Of a DNA stretch of 64,000 nt, positions 1 to 10,951 are shown piece by piece. How positions within the stretch are numbered: position 1 is the stretch's first letter; every line of letters begins with the position of its first letter. Position numbers and translations under genes: made by a program. A model generated the notes under the pieces. It saw only the letters and a program-made list of their open reading frames with translations. It had not been told where the DNA came from and ran no database searches. Source of the stretch: Hippophae tibetana (Eukaryota; Streptophyta; Magnoliopsida; Rosales; Elaeagnaceae); the NCBI GenBank assembly GCA_037013495.1, contig CM072812.1, positions 63,043,438 to 63,107,437 on the forward strand. The letters are read 5' to 3'.

Positions 1-336
1 TTGCATAGCAATATGAGCATTTAAGTTTGATGTACCAGACTTGCTGGATACATACACATACTCCCTTGAACAATATTTACATCTCGTCTTACGATCTAAG
101 CCTTCACCCACTATATCAAAATGTTTCCAGGCAGAAGAGGGAGGTTTAGAAAACTTTCGCTTACCTTTTCCATCATAGCTATCTATAGAAGGTTCAGGTT
201 TGTCATTCAATGCTAGATCTTTAGTTTCTGGTGGAGCATTTTGTGGATTTTTATATTGATTTTCAACATCATGGGTAGCGCTTGCACTTCCGGTGGTTGC
301 AAGTGGACTATCCGTAGTAGAGGTATTTTTTTCCAT
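1..336 (-). CDS. BED zinc-finger N-terminus of a hAT-like transposase, partial
   Basis: An open frame of 112 codons starts at the ATG at 336-334 and runs off the left window edge, so only the N-terminus is visible. The first 65 residues or so are polar and low in complexity (Ser, Thr, Asp, Pro), followed by a basic GKGKRK stretch. Then comes a BED-type zinc finger: the W-x-x-F aromatic pair (WKHF), the CKYC cysteine pair, and LNAHIAM with the first expected histidine. The remaining zinc ligand would lie beyond the edge. BED fingers with this layout begin plant hAT transposases and their domesticated relatives, where they bind DNA. A transposon is favoured over a host gene because the sequence upstream ends in a hAT-like terminus at 2139. 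No stop or frameshift is seen in the visible part, so this copy may be fairly young, but catalytic competence cannot be judged. Confidence 0.8.
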   Translation of the reverse strand, partial: MEKNTSTTDSPLATTGSASATHDVENQYKNPQNAPPETKDLALNDKPEPSIDSYDGKGKRKFSKPPSSAWKHFDIVGEGLDRKTRCKYCSREYVYVSSKSGTSNLNAHIAMQ

Positions 337-1974
337 CTAAGATAAAGTGAGACACAATTAACTTAATGCGATAAACACATTGTGTAGAAAAGCAGTTGTT
401 ATAATGTAAAGAAGCATATTTACAACCAAAGTAATACAATTTTAAATAAATCCATAAAAACTTATAAATACATATCTTGTACTTAAAATTATTAAAAGAT
501 ATATATTAAAGGATATGTAGTTGGAGGTTTAAATGAATATAAGTGGTGAATTATGCTGTACCACTTGCTCCTTCGTGTCATCCAAATACTGTTTCAGATT
601 TATGTAATGAATAAAATTTCAATTCGATTAGTATAATAAAATATGATTATTATATTATAAAAAATAGAAGAAGCATATATGCGCATCTCATGCGAAGTTA
701 ACAATGAAACTTAGCGTTATAAACTGAGGTTATATAATCCAATTAAATTAATTATTTTATCTTATTTATACTTGTATAGACGAGCTTAAAAAGAAAATTC
801 TAAAGGTTAATTTAATTAAATAACTTGTTGAAACAAGCTCACCTTATATTAATTCCCTAACAGCTCTATATCAAGAGATAATAAAAATAAAAATAAAATG
901 TTGCACCATTCATGTGAACATATATCCTAATTATGAGTTATGAATACTTGTTCGGAGTGAGAATGAGTAGATCTTCTTTTAGACAATTGATTAAACGAAT
1001 ATCTGAACTTATAATATATATTTTGGATGAAGAATTACATAAAATTAAAAATAGTTTTTTTAATTCATATATACAGATATAATGAGTATAATACAAAAAA
1101 TACTAACTAGAATTAAGCTACAATCCAAGTAAATTAAAATAATTAAAAAGGCATAGGTCCTTATTATATAAAAATTAGACAATTCTATGTCTTTGCTGGT
1201 GGTACCTAATTCACACCTAAAATGAAAAACATGTAAACTCTATATTAATTTGATTTTTCACATTTCCCCCTCCTATTTACTAAGAGTAATAAATTTTTAT
1301 ATAAATTATATTTTATGTATCATAAAATTATGTTTTAACTGCATGTCATTAAAATCATTTGTAAAGAAGTAAAATATTTAAAACATACAAATATGAAGTT
1401 TAAAACCTGACTGCCAATGTTAAAGCCCAAATAAAAACAGTGATGGATTCAAAATTCACGCAGTAGATCATCGAATCATAATTTAGTTAGGGAAAGGTTA
1501 TCAATAATATATAAATTGGGTTAAAGATAAAGTAACGTATCTTTTATAAAACTTTTTTTATTTTTTAAAGATTTTTATACAACTTTTTTTCTAGACTCCA
1601 AACTCTGAAACAAAAATACTTAAAAAATATTGATTTAATAATGTTTATGTTCCTCACCGTAAGAAGTTAATAATGTTTATGTACCTTTTGTGTGAACACT
1701 GAGCAGGGAGCAACGCAAGAAAGCAAAGAATCAAGCAGGGAGAGAGAAATAGAGATGGAGGCTGGAGAGATGTGAGGCAGCTTGGAAATGAATTAGGTTA
1801 AGAATAGATAAATGGGTAAGGTTAGGTTAGGTTAGAATAATAATTAGGTTTATTAATTATTAATTTATTATATATATATATTTTTAAATAATATATTAAA
1901 TATATTAAATATATATATATATATATATATATAATTTAATAAATATATATTAATTAAATATATATATAATTAAT
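337..1974. other. AT-rich noncoding leader of the hAT-like element
   Basis: No convincing coding sequence is seen on either strand. The stretch is very AT-rich and lies between the transposase start and the element terminus at 2139, so it is probably the 5' untranslated and promoter region, possibly with an intron. I could not place a promoter with confidence. Confidence 0.5.
1861..1972. repeat. AT microsatellite
   Basis: Runs of alternating TA, with the longest uninterrupted block near 1908-1934, mixed with AATATATTAAATA-type variants. It borders the subterminal repeat block of the hAT-like element. Confidence 0.85.
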
Positions 1975-2139
1975 TTCGGTCGGATCGGATTGGATCGGAT
2001 GAATCATAGTGAAATCTGCCATCCGATCCGCACTTAACAGATGAAAAAAATTTCCATCCGATCCGACCATCGGATTGGATCGGATCGGATGAAAAATCAA
2101 CGGATTGGATCGGATGATCGGATTTTTTACACACCCCTA
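1975..2139 (-). mobile_element. hAT-like 5' terminus with subterminal repeats
   Basis: The block holds many copies of GGATCGGAT, GGATTGGAT or the complement ATCCGATCC in both orientations (for example 1980-2000, 2020-2030, 2055-2068, 2072-2090 and 2100-2125). It then ends abruptly at ACACACCCCTA. Read into the element on the minus strand, the end is TAGGGGTGTG, which matches the YAGGG-type ends of hAT terminal inverted repeats. Dense subterminal motif repeats are transposase-binding sites in known hAT elements. Together with the BED transposase pointing leftward this suggests one element from 2139 to beyond the left edge. The other inverted repeat and the 8-bp target duplication cannot be checked here. 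Confidence 0.6.
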
Positions 2140-2162
2140 GTAATATTCATAAATTTAAACAA

Positions 2163-3401
2163 GTGTCAACAAGACTGGATTCCAACCATCAACCTGTTTT
2201 TGATCCAAACATAGAACCAAGCCTTAATCCTTTACTGGAACCAATAGAAATGGAAGAAAACCAACATGTGAGGGAATCCATCATGAAGGAGTTTGCAAGA
2301 CCGGTGATTGGCACGGCAACTGCTGCTATCCAGCTAGGAGAGGCTGCTCAGAATTATGACCTAAAAAATATTCATTTTTCTTTGCTTCCTTCCTTTTATG
2401 GGCTGCCTAATGAAGATTCTCTTTCCTTCATTAGAGACTTCTATGCTACGGTCCAAACCTTCCCCCTCAGTATTCTAAACGAGAATCAACTTCGAATGAA
2501 ATGTTTCCCCTACACCTTAAAAGATGAGGCCAAAGCTTGGTTAATATCACTTCCCCCAGGTTCTCTGATGACATGGGAGAAAATTTATAATAAATTCATG
2601 GGAAAATTCTATTCCCACCAAAAAACATCAGAGTTGAGAGGAAAGATTACTACTTTCTCTGAGATGGAAGGAGAACCATTCCATAAAGCTTGGGATAGGT
2701 TCAAAATGTTTCTCGCTCAATGTCCCCATCACAACTTTCCCCTGCAGTTGCAGAACCAATTCTTTTACGATGGACTTACACAACAATGTCAGTTCATTGT
2801 CGACAACGCTGCAGGAGGAGCAATAGGAAAAAAAGATTGCCTCAGAGACATACAACCTCTTTGAGATGTTGGATGCTAATTCCCAACAGAAAAGATCATG
2901 AGTGAGAAAAGTTGGAGTTGATGAAATTGATTCCCGCAATGAAGTTCAACAACAACTTGTTCAACTGACCAAGCAAGTTGCCCTTCTCACTACACAAACC
3001 AACACCAATAATGAACAATATGGTTTGTATAGCAACATGGGACATGGTACTGAAGCCTGTCCATATCAAGGAGAAACAACAGCTCAGCCTGAACAGGTTA
3101 ATGTATTGGGATCATATCAACAGAGACCAAGGTTCGACCCCAATTCAAATACCTACAATCGTGGGTGGAGAAATCATCTGAACTTCTCCTGGAGGCAAAA
3201 CAACCCTCCTTTCGCTCAAAGCTCAAATCAGCCAGGCCAGCAATTCCACCCGCCTATTCCAAGAGAATTCCAAATAAATCAACCCTAGAGGACAACTTGA
3301 ATTCTTTTATTCAAGTTTGTAGAGATAACCAATCTAAAACCAATCAACGGTTGGACTCTGTGGAAGCTTCTATCAAAAAGGTGGAAGTTCAAGTAGAATA
3401 G
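2163..3401 (+). pseudogene. gag pseudogene of an Athila-like Ty3/Gypsy element, copy 1
   Basis: Residues from 2163 show a retrotransposon Gag core: an N-terminal acidic segment, then a region with YDLKNIHF, LLPSFYGLP, FIRDFYATVQTFPL, FPYTLKDEAKAWL, KFYSHQKT and the PHHNFPLQLQNQFFYDGL segment that is characteristic of Athila/Tat gag. The frame shifts at an A7 run near 2826-2832, then continues with an in-frame TGA at 2899-2901. The C-terminal part has lost the zinc knuckle: GHGTEAC keeps His and the last Cys, but both upstream cysteine positions read Tyr (TAT). A second frameshift near 3270-3290 leads to a coiled, Gln/Asn-rich tail ending at 3401. The start is uncertain because the hAT terminus lies 23 bp upstream and probably truncated the element. 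Not functional. Confidence 0.85.
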
Positions 3402-3817
3402 TTAGTTGAACATTTGCAAAAACAAAGCAAAGACTAATTTGATGGTCAAATGGGGTAAAATAAATTCAATGAAGAGGAGACATTGAGTTTGTCATTCTAC
3501 AATCTCCAAGCTACATCTTACTAGAAGATGATAAATGTTAGTCCTACATGGGAGGTCATCCATTATTGTATTTTCCTTTATTTTAGTTTTATTTTGTGTG
3601 TAATAAAATTCAAATGAAATAAATTCGTTTGTTTAAAAAATTGTGTCCATTGTTTAAATTTAGCATTTAAAAAAACAAATTAGGTTCCCTGCACCTTTTT
3701 GCTTTAAGCCTATACATTTTGTCAAGTTAGAAATTTTTCTTTGAGATATCTACTATTTTCTAAGAGCTAAATGTTGATACACAATAGGAAGAGGATCAAT
3801 TTCAACTACAAATAACC
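3402..3817 (+). other. Noncoding spacer with degenerate Athila-type hairpin
   Basis: No coding sequence. ATGGGAGGTCATCCAT at 3548-3563 matches 13 of 16 positions of ATGGGAGGCAACCCAT at 9011-9026, which follows pol in the larger copy. This suggests gag copy 1 belongs to a deletion derivative in which everything between gag and the 3' motif is lost. The rest is AT-rich leader-like sequence before gag copy 2. Confidence 0.5.
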
Positions 3818-5361
3818 ATGGGAGATGCTGAAGATAGGTGGAAAATGATGAAAGACTATACAATGCCAATCATTAACAATGTAACTTCCGGCATACAATT
3901 ACAAGAGGCTGCAAGGAATTATGAATTGAAAAAGATTCATTATTCTTTGTTGCCTTCCTTTTACGATGTCCCTAATGAAGACCTTTTGCAATTCATTCGA
4001 GAATTCTATGCTATTGTCCAAACCTTTCCACTACATGCAATTAATGAAGATCAACATAGGATGTGGTTTTTTCCTTACACCCTCAAGGATAAAGCTTGGT
4101 CATGGTTCATTACTCTACAATCAGGTTCTCTAAAAACTTGGGAGGCAGTATATGAAATGTTTATGGGTAGGTTCTATTCCCATCAAAAGACTGTTGATCT
4201 AAGGATGAAGATAGAAAAATTTTCTCAAATGTGAAGAGCCCTTTTCATGAAGTTTGGGAATGATTCAAACTCCTTTTCATTCAATGTCATAATCATAGCT
4301 TTCCATTACAGCTATAGAACCAATTCTTTTATGATGGATTGCCACTGTAGAGCCAATACATGGTTGATAATGCTGCTAGAGGTGCTGTGGGAGAAAAAAC
4401 CGCAGAGGAAACCTATAATATTTATGAGCTATTAGGTTCCAATTCCCAACAAAGAAGTTCTAGAAGGAGAGCAAGACTTAATTAAGTTGGCTCCGATAAT
4501 GAGATAACCTTTCAACTTGCTAAATTGACAAAACAAGTGCAACTTCTCACTACCCACCAAATGCCAAATCAATAGGTGTGTGAAGTGTGTTTTTCAATTG
4601 GGCATGGTACTCATAATTGTTCAAATACTTGTGATTCTAGTGTCGATGCCATAGAGGAAGTCAAATCCTTTCAAAGGTATCATCCAAACACCTATAATCA
4701 CCCTAACCATCTTTGAAAACAAAACAATTACCCAACCTACACCTAATGTCTAACACTAAGGTCGAATAACAACCACCCTTACCCACCAAGCCAATATTTT
4801 AAGCCAACCTTAGAGGATAGCTTGAATGATTTTATTCAAGTTAATGGTGACAACCAATTGATGAGTAATCAAAGGTTGAACACCATGGAGGCTTCGGTTA
4901 AAAGGATTGAATCTAAAGTTGGGCAACTGGCTGAACAAATGCAAAAGAAAGAACCAGGAAAGTTTCCCAGTCAACCAGAACAAGCAAAGGATGTAAAAAC
5001 CCTTCGAAGTGGTAAGGCAGTCAATACCATTGTACATGAAATCTCTAACGATCTACCTTGTAGTTCAGGTAACAAAGAAGGTGATATTATAGTCTCGCAA
5101 AAAAAAGAAACAAGTGTTAAACTTAACAAGCCTTCTGAAAAACTCATTGGGGGGTCATCTGAAATCCCCAAAATTCAAAAGACAACAGAACCATACCAGC
5201 TGCAAGTACCTTTTCCACACCGGTTAAAAGAATCCAAACAAGATAATCAATTCTATGATCTTTTTAATATGCTCTCTAAAGTAAATATCAATTTACCATT
5301 ATTAGAAATGATCATGAATGTGCCCTCATATGCTAAGTTTTTCAAAGAGTTGAACACTTAG
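3818..5361 (+). pseudogene. gag pseudogene of an Athila-like Ty3/Gypsy element, copy 2
   Basis: This second Gag begins with MGDAEDRWKMM and carries the same core as copy 1 (YELKKIHYSLLPSF, FIREFYAIVQTFPL, FPYTLKD, FYSHQKT). A frameshift near 4232-4240 moves the frame, after which one frame runs to 5361 with in-frame stops near 4261, 4486, 4573 and 4714, among others. Unlike copy 1 it keeps a complete CX2CX4HX4C zinc knuckle at 4579-4620, used by Gag to package RNA. The tail from 4822 is open for 179 codons: a helical segment, KTLRSGKAV, a PYQLQVPFPHRL linker, and VPSYAKFFKEL before the stop at 5359-5361. These linker motifs are typical of the Athila/Tat lineage just before protease. The downstream protease and RT probably belong to the same copy. 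Confidence 0.85.
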
Positions 5362-5885
5362 AAAAGGAGGTATGAACTGAATGAACGAGTAGTAGTATCA
5401 GAAATTTCTAGCATTGTACTTCAGCACAAACTACACCTAAGTTGAAAGACCCTGGAAGTTTTATTATAAACATAACTATGGGGGATAGGAAGGTTGCTAA
5501 AGCAATGCTTGATTTAGGTGCTAGTATAAATTTGATGCCCTACTCTATATTCTTACAGCTCAATCTAGGAAATTTAAAACCCACAACTATGTCCCTTTAA
5601 CTTGCAGAAAGATCTCTTAAGTATCCAAATGGAATAGTTGAGGATGTGTTGGTACAAGTAGACAAACTGATAATACCTGTTGACTTTGTGGTTCTGGATA
5701 TGCAAGAAAATCCAACATTGGACAGAGAGCACACAATATTGCTTGGTAGACCATTTATGGAAACTACTAAAACTATTATTAATGTCCAAGATGGAAATTT
5801 GACAATGATAGTCTTAGGAGAGACTGTTCATTTTAAAGTTTTTGATTCTTCACCTTTTTCCTTCTATTTCTGCCATCGATGAAAT
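5362..5885 (+). pseudogene. Aspartic protease remnant of the Athila-like element
   Basis: After the stop at 5361 the Gag-protease linker continues and the frame shifts near 5430. From about 5445 a retroviral-type aspartic protease is readable: KDPGSF, then the active-site motif DLGASINLMPYS at 5511-5546, LAERSLKYPNGIVEDVLV, DFVVLDM and LLGRPFM. DLGAS replaces the usual DTG/DSG, which is normal for this lineage. A TAA at 5598-5600 interrupts the domain where glutamine is expected. The domain ends near 5850, where the frame shifts into the protease-RT linker. In an active element this enzyme would cleave the Gag-Pol polyprotein; this copy cannot. Confidence 0.82.
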
Positions 5886-6240
5886 ATTTGATGTTGACCC
5901 TTTGGATAATCTTGTCCAGAGCACATTTTTCCAAACCAGAATAGAAGACAAGCTTGAAATAGTTCTTACACTTGAAGAGGTCGAAGAAGATTTAGATGAG
6001 GAAATTAAGGGGTACCTTGAACGACTAGACAATGATGAAGTAATGACAAAATCTAGTACATTTTTAAATCTACCCATAAAGAGGCCAATCCACCAGAACT
6101 TGAACTCAAAGAATTACCTGAGCACTTAAAATATGTGTTTTTGGGAGAAGGAGATACTTATCCAGTGATAATTTTTTCAACCTTGACCAAAACCGAAGAA
6201 AAGGAACTTATCAAAGTTTAAACAGTTTAAGAAATCTATA
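5842..6240 (+). pseudogene. Protease-RT linker of the Athila-like element
   Basis: An open stretch of 95 codons to 6129 encodes a strongly acidic segment (LEEVEEDLDEEIKGYLERLD) typical of the spacer between protease and reverse transcriptase in Athila elements. From 6130 to 6240 short segments in changing frames lead into the RT region (LDQNRRK, then the GWSIEDI start at 6241). Several small indels are needed to read through. Confidence 0.6.
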
Positions 6241-7535
6241 GGTTGGAGTATCGAGGATATTAGAGGCATTAGTCCTACAATGTGTATGCACAAGATCAAC
6301 TTGGAGGATGGTGCTAAACCTGTATGAGAGGCCCAAAGAAGACTAAACCCAAATATGCAAGAGGTAGTTAAGAAAGAAATTCTTAAATTGTTAGAAGAAG
6401 GAATTATCTATCCTATTACGGATAGTAAGTGGGTTAGTCCAATGCATGTGGTACCAAAGAAATCTGGGATAACAGTTGTTAAAAATGACAAAAGTGAATT
6501 AGTGCCTACTAGAATAATCACTGGATGGAGAATGTGTATAGATTTTAGGAAACTAAATTTATATACTAAAAAGGATCACTTTCCTCTTCCATTCATTGAT
6601 CAAATGTTGGAAAGATTAGCTGGGCATGAATTTTACTGTGTTTTAGATGGATTGCATCAACTATTCATAGCACCAGAAGATCAAGAAAAGACCACATTTA
6701 TATGTCCTTTTGGGAAATTTTCTTTTTGAAGAATGCCATTTGGGTTATGCAATGCCCCTGCCACTTTCCAGAGATGCATGATATCTATTTTCTCGGACAT
6801 GGTGGAAAAATTCATTGAGATTTTCATGGACGATTTCTCTATCTTTGGGAACTCATTTGATGATTGCTTACATAAATTGACTTTGGTTTTAGAAAGATGC
6901 GTTGAATGCAATCTCACCCTTAGTTGGGAGAAAAGTCATTTTATGGTTCAACAAGGGATAGTTTTAGGACATATAATTTCAAACAAGGGTATTGAAGTTG
7001 ATAAGGCAAAATTTGAATTGATATCCAAACTACATTCCTCTACATCTGTGAAGGGGATAAGAAGCTTCTTAGGACATGCAGGATTTTACAGATGATTTAT
7101 TAAAGATTTCTCTAAAATAAGTCGTCCCTTATGTAACTTGCTATCAAAAGATGTTTATTTTAATTTCAACAATGACTGCCTTATTGCCTTTAATACCTTG
7201 AAAGAGAAACTAACATCTACCCCTGTTATTATGGCACCAAACTGATCTTTACCTTTTGAAATAATGTGTGACGCTTCTGATTATACTATAGGAGCAGTCT
7301 TGGGACAAAGAGTGGATAAGTGTTTGCATGTCATCTACTATGCTAGCAAAACATTCAATGATGCCGAAATGAATTATACCACCACTAAAAAAGGAATTCT
7401 TGGCTATAATGTTTTCTTTAGACAAATTTTGGTCTTATTTAGTAGGATCTAAAGTGATTATGCATTCTGATCATGCTGCTTTAAGATACCTATTAATCAG
7501 GTAGGTCTTACTTCTACAAGAATTTGACCTAGAAT
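6241..7535 (+). pseudogene. Reverse transcriptase and RNase H remnant, Athila-like
   Basis: One frame is readable from 6241 to about 7420, interrupted by TGA codons at 6325, 6727, 7093 and 7243. RT landmarks in order are WVSPMHVVPKKSG, WRMCIDFRKLN, DHFPLPFIDQMLERLAG, MPFGLCNAPATFQRCM, the catalytic FMDD at 6823-6834, and GHIISNKGIEVD. Around 6640-6670 the region of the first catalytic aspartate is shortened by about three residues (LDGLHQLFIAPEDQ). RNase H follows with MCDASDYTIGAVLGQR and YYASK, then a frameshift near 7420 and SDHAALRYL at about 7468. A deletion of roughly 14 codons and further shifts precede LLQEFDLE near 7515. The order RT, RNase H, integrase identifies Ty3/Gypsy. Confidence 0.9.
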
Positions 7536-8966
7536 CAAGGATAAGAAAGGTAGTGAAAACTTAGTAGCTGACCATTTGTCTAGGTTGATTTCTGACTTCA
7601 ATTCTCTTAAAGATGAGAGTAATGAAGATATAGTTGAAACCTTTCCTGATAAACTGTTATTTTCAATAGGTCCGAACCCATGGTATGCTGATATTGTAAA
7701 CTATCTTGCCACTGGTGTTTTGTGACCTAACACTTCATATCAGGACAAGAAAAGGTTTTCTAAAACTATTAAGGACTATTTTTGGGATAACCCTTATTTA
7801 TACAAGATTGGCCAAGACCAAGTCATCCGAAGATGTGTACCTGAAGAAGAACATAAGAGCATTCTAACTTTTTGTAATGAACTTCATTGTGGGGGCCATT
7901 TTGGTGGTGAAAAGATAGCCCGTAAGGTATTATATTCTGGATTCTTTTGGCCCACTCTTTTTAAAGATGCTCATATGTTTTGTGCACAATGTGAAAGATG
8001 TCAAAGAACAGGAAACATAAGCAAAAGAGATGAAATGCCTTTGACATCTAATTTAGTTGTTGAACGCTTTGATGTATGGGGGATTGACTTTATGGGTCCT
8101 TTCCCCCATCCAATGGTTTTCAATATATTTTGGTTGTTGTGGATTATGTATCCAAGTGGGTAGAAGCTATCCCCACTAAAACCAATGATGCTAATGTTGT
8201 TGTTAAATTCTTGAAGGATTTAATATTCAGCAGGTTCGGAACGCCTAGAGTTATAATAAGTGATGTAGGTAGCCATTTTTGTAACAAGAACTTTGATGGA
8301 GTACTAAACAAGTACACCATCACACATAAAGTAGCTACTCCATATCATCCTCAAACTTCTAGATTAGTGGAAGTAAGTAATTGGAAAAATAATGGAATAT
8401 TGGAACGCATTGTGCGTCCTTAAAGGAAGGATTGGGAATTTGAGTTAAATGATGCCTTATGGGCATACCACACCACTTACAAAACACCTATTGGGATGAG
8501 CCCTTATCGGTTAATCTTTGGGAAAGCATACCACCTTCTAGTTGAACTTGAACACAAGTCTTACTCGGCAATTAAAGAGTTAAACATGGATTTAGATAAA
8601 GCAGGAGAAAAATGGTTACTCCATCTTAATGAGTTGGAATAAATTAGGAACGAAGCATATGAGAATGCAAAATTATACAAAGAGCATACTAAGGGCTATC
8701 ATGACAAGAGGCTAGTTCCTAAGACTCTTCACCCTGTAATGAAAGTTCTTTTATTTAACTCTCGTTTGAGATTGTTTCCAGGAAAGCTGAGATCAAGGTG
8801 GGATGGACCATTCAAAATAGTTCAGGTATTTTCACATGGAGTAGTAGAACTATTGGATTCCAAGACACAAAAAACATTCAAATTCAATGGGCATCATGTG
8901 AAACCTTATTTAGAAGAACCAAACAACATTGCTGAAATGGATTGCATTTGGCTGAGTAACCCTTAG
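7536..8966 (+). pseudogene. Integrase remnant, Athila-like
   Basis: The frame from 7540 begins with ENLVADHLSRL and runs through the integrase N-terminal zinc-binding region (an LHCGGHFG histidine pair and CERCQRTG cysteine pair near 7880-8000), with one TGA at 7723-7725. A frameshift near 8110-8130 follows. The catalytic core retains all three acidic residues: Asp at 8086-8088 (GIDFMGPF), Asp at 8262-8264 (IISDVGS) and Glu at 8370-8372, with 35 residues between the last two, the classic DD35E spacing. The C-terminal part has [46 protein letters not shown] and a basic NGHHVKPYLEE end, all typical of Athila. Stops occur at 8421 and 8639. The terminal TAG at 8964-8966 appears to be the natural end. 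Confidence 0.9.
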
Positions 8967-9027
8967 CACCATAAAGTTACGTCTTGCTAAGACGTTAAAC
9001 TAAGCGCTAGATGGGAGGCAACCCATC
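8967..9027 (+). other. Conserved hairpin downstream of pol
   Basis: After the pol stop the sequence contains GACGTTAAACTAAGCGC and then GATGGGAGGCAACCCATC at 9010-9027, which can fold into a 6-bp stem with an AGGCAA loop. I recall this GACGTTAAAC plus TGGGAGGCAACCCA combination as a recurring signature downstream of pol in Athila-lineage elements. Its function is not known to me. A degenerate version follows gag copy 1 at 3548. Confidence 0.65.
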
Positions 9028-10940
9028 ATTTTAGGTAATTTCTGTTATTTATTTTATTTACTTAATTTTATTGTTTATTTTAGTTTAATTATATGTGAAT
9101 AATTTTTAAATTGTTAAAACTCTGTCTGTATACACTTTAATGATGAATATGATGGATGCACCTGCATTTCTCCATTACTACTTGCACATTCTCAAGAAAT
9201 AGGTAATCTTTCTTCTATTTTCTCTTTATCTTTAATTTACAGTTGTTACATTGAGGACAATGTAAGTTCTAGGTTAGGGGTGGTGAAAAGTTACCATGCT
9301 TAATTAGAAAAAAAATTTAACAATTTGAAAATAAAAAAATAAAAAAATATTTTTTTCTCTTTTTTTTATGTTCACATTCATTTTTTGTGTTTGGTTTTAT
9401 TTTTGTTTTGTGTGATTTAGTAATTTTTGGAATTTTAAAAAAATAATAATAAAAAAAATTCTCACAAAAATTTATCATTTCTTTAAATCAAATTTAAGTA
9501 AATAGTTAAGTCTTTTGTATTGTTAGATTAATTTTTGAAAACATATCAGGAAATATTTTGTAATTATTTTTGATAATTAGTTAGTTTTTGTAATAACTAG
9601 TATGTATTTCTTGATAAGATGTGGAAATTATATTAAACCCAAAATCGGTGTTTATGAATTTTGTTTAGTGGAGACTACCTTAGTGAGATATAATTTGAGC
9701 CTAATTTCTTTTATTCAGAGTGAAATATATATATTTTTCTACTCCAAACACATTTCTTATTTCTTCAATTTTTTTAGACGATCTCTATAGGTATTAGCAT
9801 TGAATGTATGAATTTTTTCTCATCTTAATAGAGTATCGTATATTTTTTTATTTTTTTTCTTAGGTTAAATGAGTTGAGTAGAAATTGATAGTATATGCTT
9901 ATATCTCATTCATGCATGACTGCTACAAAAAAAGAGAGACATATCTGGGGTTACCTAAACCAAAATCAAACAGAAAAGCCACAAAATTAACCACTCACCA
10001 AAATCCTAAAAAATGTACAATATGTACATGGGTTGACTCTCTAAAATATATATAGAGAGATAAAAAATATATATATAGTATAATCTACATACTATAACCC
10101 ACATTGCCTACAAAGTTGTGAGTAAAGGCTAATTACAAAAGAAAGATATAGGAATTAATTCCCTAAAAAGTCATTGCACTTTCTTCATTTGTAAAAAGCA
10201 TATATCTTGAAATTCTTTATTAATGAGTTTGATTTATGCATGAAAATAATTTTTATATATGATATCTTTATAATTTATACATTCAATTCCTTTCATGAGA
10301 TCAATGTTAAAATAACACGTTGAGCCTTTATTCTTTATACATATGCGAACATATTAGTTCATTTCTATACATTAACTCTTTCGCATATAAAATAGTATGA
10401 GTGTTTGAACTCATAGGATTCAGTGTTTTGAGAGTATTGACAAGTGAGGAATAGAGTCGAAGCGAATTCGGATTCTTGACACTAAAATTGGGTAAAATTA
10501 AATTGATACATTTTTGATATGAAATTTGAAAATAATTTTCGACTAATTATTATAATAAATCATGATTATTTAAAGAGATTAAAATAACTTATGCTTGAGA
10601 TTTTAATTATGATCTTAAAGGAGATTAAAAAGTATGAGACATTTTTGTGATATGTTGTTTTCTTTTATTCTTAAAAGTTAATTTTTGATTTTGTTGTAAT
10701 TTTAGTTTTTGAGTTGATTGTTTTTTATTATTTCTTTTAATTTTTACATTTAGTTCAATGTTTATGGGTATCATTACTGAAAACCCTCACGAGACTCAAA
10801 CTCGTCCACTAGGGCAACCTAGGGGTTTAAAGGCTTGTTGCATAGGCTAAATGCAACCGTGTCAATCCACGGAAGTGATTTAGGATAGTTTTATGTTTAA
10901 TTTTTATCGCTTCTCTTGCTAAGGGACTAGCAAGAAGCTG
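9028..10940 (+). other. 3' noncoding region of the Athila-like element
   Basis: No supportable coding region and no env-like frame. TTACATTGAGGACAATGTAA at 9246-9265 is a perfect 8-bp inverted repeat with an AGGA loop, followed by GGTTAGGGGTGG. An ACATTGAGGACAATGT block like this is another motif I associate with Athila 3' regions. A run at 9305-9460 is A/T homopolymer-rich. From 10770 a less AT-rich stretch (CTCGTCCACTAGGGCAACC) leads to CTTGCTAAGGGACTAGCAAG at 10917-10936, a 7-bp stem with a short loop, just before the polypurine tract. Confidence 0.5.
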
Positions 10941-10951
10941 GCAGGGGGTTG
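10941..10951 (+). promoter_or_regulatory. Polypurine tract and putative LTR start
   Basis: GCAGGGGGTTG lies directly before TGATAAATGCTC. A G-rich polypurine tract next to a TG dinucleotide is the expected plus-strand priming site and 3' LTR start of a plus-oriented LTR retrotransposon. The LTR then breaks off inside the palindrome that starts at 10952, so only about 50 bp of it can be present. Confidence 0.5.

Noticed and set aside
9602..9790. 62-codon plus-strand frame as an env-like gene
   Set aside because: AT-rich, Phe/Ile/Tyr-rich, no signal peptide or transmembrane pattern beyond composition, and no similarity I can recognise.
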